A stretch of 64,000 nt of DNA, taken from Aurelia coerulea. Taxonomy: Eukaryota > Cnidaria > Scyphozoa > Semaeostomeae > Ulmaridae. The position numbers and the translations under genes are program-made. Position 1 is the stretch's first letter. The number at the start of each line of letters is the position of its first letter. The DNA is taken from NCBI GenBank assembly GCA_039566865.1, contig CM076947.1, positions 20,585,501-20,649,500 of the forward strand, written 5' to 3'. Positions 62,109-64,000 of this stretch are shown in pieces. The notes under the pieces were generated by a model. The model saw only the letters and a program-made list of their open reading frames with translations. It did no database searches and had not been told where the DNA came from.

Positions 62109-63936
62109 CACGTTTTTTTATATAAGAAACTGGTTTATAAGAAACTAGTACTAGGATGGCGAAAAATTTAAGAAACTCTAGTGCTATGCTGGAGAATTGC
62201 TACGAAACTTTTAAAGCCAAATACAAGGAAATCATGGAACAATTGTCGTTGAACTTTTATTTTTTTTACTACTATTCATCATAGATTTATGTTTTGAGTC
62301 AAATAGAACTCTCCTTCTTGCTACAAATTGTGCTGTCTGTCAAGAAACGAATACGTGGCAGTGGTAGAAACTACATGCATCCAAAAAGAAGAAACAAATT
62401 AAGACACTTTTGGTACCAAAAAGCTGAAATTTTTACGTGAAATTAAAGGGGACCTGCAACGTTGAAACAACTTGTGCTTAATCGAAAGCTCTAAGTGTCA
62501 TAAAGATGAAAATAAGAATATTTTTCGAAAATGAATATCCGTTTCTCTGTAATTAATGCTTAAACCTCCTCATTTGTCCCGCGCGTCTGACTTCCTTGTT
62601 GCAGCCTCGCTTTCGAAACCCACGCATTCTGACGTCAGAGGTGAATATACAAATTTTCGGGCCTCAATGATTTCTAAAGCTTTTATTGCAGGTCCATTGA
62701 CACGATGAACGGGGAGATGGCTGGTTGCGCTACTCACAATTACTTTACAAAAGCTGCAACAGACTAATCGCTAAAATCAAGAGAGTCAATCGAAAAAGAA
62801 AACTGCATTCCAACATTTTCCCACAGATGAATCCATTCGGGAAAATCGGATCCATAATCTGTTTGCAAAACGTCGCGCTGCTTGTTGACAAAGTTGCTTT
62901 TGCCAAGAGCAATATTTTTCCGAATGCTAGGAGCAAATAAACGTCCTGAGAAAGAAAGAAGTAGACTAAAGGTCAGATAAGCTTCAAAGCGAACCCCTTG
63001 AAACCATGAAGCCATAAGAAGACCTGTTTTGGAGGCCCCTGATGCCCTGACGGCTGAAACCTCAAAAGGATTTAGGTCCATATGAAAAATGACAGCGAAA
63101 ACAGGGCGCATAACTATCATTTTTGAATTATTCTCAGAGATATTTGGCTGGGAGCAAAACTTCTACCGCCTTAGATTGGGGCCTCGAATAACTTTTAGAT
63201 GCTCTTTTTTATTTTATGTCATCAATAATGATAAACTATGGCACTGAATCTTGTTCTATGTCTCACGAATCTGGAAAGGATATGATGTGACGTTTTGAAT
63301 GAGATCTTTGTTCGATATGCAAGGGATAATTTAGAATTAACGTCCCAAAAAAGTCTCAATTTGATGATTTTTCACTCCATGGTTATAAAAGATCTCTATA
63401 AAAATTTGTACTAGCCCCAAAAATGAGCAGTTGACTACTGCCGAGGCAACTATCAGTCAAGAAGAGATTTTGTCTACCCCATTACAGAACCCAGCCATTG
63501 AGGTTGAACAAGGAATGTGCTGAAAAAAAGACAGGCCATATAATTTAAACAGTAATTTCATCTAACATGGTGTATGCTTCTGTTCAGATTATCACGAGAA
63601 TTTAACACAGTTAAGGTTGTGTCCAGCTTGATGAAGACGACCATACAGAGAAAACTGCAACTTGCATCAAATGTTAGCTCTAGCAATGATATCCAATCGT
63701 AACAAACAGCAATTCCAAAACGTCTGTCTTTTCTGAAACAAGAGATTGAAAAAAGCATGAAAATATCATGAATATTACAAGAAAATAAAGGCTCAATAAC
63801 ATTTTCCCAACGATTTTCTTTAATTTTGCTTTTAGAAGTTTCTTAGCACTTCTCAAACATGGTACCAGGGTTTCTTTAAGGTTTTGCCATCCTAGTACTA
63901 GTTTCTTGTAAGCCAGTTTCTTTTATAAAATATGTG
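62109..63936. mobile_element. 1,828-bp TA-flanked element with about 150-bp inverted ends
   Basis: The left end begins CACGTTTTTTTATATAAG and the reverse complement of the right end begins CACATATTTTATAAAAG. Both continue through GAAACTGG, AAGAAACTAGTACTAGGATGG, AGAAAC and GAAACTT for about 150 bp. TA flanks both sides (62,107-62,108 and 63,937-63,938). Length and duplication fit a Tc1/mariner-type element, but no DDE/D transposase can be read. Interior frames (118 codons at 62,764-63,120 minus, 71 codons at 62,725-62,940 plus, 66 codons at 63,558-63,758 minus) lack recognised motifs and overlap one another. The central part, about 62,570-63,110, is richer in GC than the ends and may be captured or nested sequence. 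Related to the TATAAGAAAC MITEs. Confidence 0.82.
62450..62695. mobile_element. Possible nested MITE with GGACCTGCAA ends
   Basis: GGACCTGCAA (62,450-62,459) and TTGCAGGTCC (62,686-62,695) are a perfect 10-bp inverted pair 246 bp end to end, within the 1.83-kb element. No clear target duplication is seen and the inner parts do not pair well, so the call is tentative. Confidence 0.35.
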
Positions 63937-64000
63937 TACTCACAAAAGTCAACTCCTAAGGAGGAAGAAAGACTCAGAATTGAATACAAGAGTGGATATT

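Noticed and set aside
62764..63120. 118-codon minus frame in the 1.83-kb element as a transposase
   Set aside because: No DDE/D spacing, helix-turn-helix or other transposase signature can be seen, and it is too short.

Overview
The window is eukaryotic, AT-rich, non-coding-dominated DNA. Exon-like segments are bounded by GT/AG splice signals, one with a good branch point. Many short inverted-repeat (MITE-like) elements are present, with TA target duplications, a 7-bp duplication and long fold-backs. A metazoan source is likely. Several repeat motifs remind me of cnidarian or other marine-invertebrate genomes, but that is memory, not proof. I see no bacterial operon, tRNA, rRNA or CRISPR array.

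About 47 kb of the 64 kb is one satellite with a 168-bp monomer, roughly 280 copies, in two blocks (1-36,900 and 47,014-57,212). The centre (about 6,961-36,900 and 47,014-54,477) is homogeneous. The two outer edges (1-6,960 and 54,478-57,212) carry an older, more diverged variant. Inside the array are higher-order tandem duplications of 1.3-3.9 kb. Because 168 is divisible by three, the array throws up long minus-strand open frames (up to 620 codons) made of 56-residue repeats. I counted codon positions of the fixed differences between the two main monomer types and found no coding signature, so I treat these frames as by-products of the repeat. Every complete monomer I inspected carries a near-perfect 14-bp dyad (hairpin), except two where a 9-bp deletion removes one arm.

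The satellite is interrupted by a 10,113-bp segment (36,901-47,013). Its ends are inverted (CACTGCAT...ATGCAGTG), it is flanked by TATG on both sides, and both ends are packed with TTTACA/TGTAAA hexamers. This looks like a large DNA transposon with no transposase I can recognise. It carries a fold-back MITE, three candidate minus-strand exons, a CpG-rich stretch, a 386-bp TA-flanked MITE, a GC hairpin, an RFX-like X-box, and a second satellite of 18 units whose period is exactly 200 bp in 16 of 17 intervals.

The right flank (57,213-64,000) is a dense patch of nested inverted-repeat elements. These are a 232-bp perfect-looking hairpin with a 7-bp duplication, a second MITE of the 386-bp family, a long fold-back broken by a CCGGGTGTCCC MITE, a 172-bp palindrome, and a 1.83-kb TA-flanked element with about 150-bp terminal repeats. 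Between them lie the two best exons of the window, on the minus strand at 61,857-61,950 and 61,574-61,689. They splice in frame and end in a stop codon. A weaker plus-strand exon candidate lies at 59,736-59,800.
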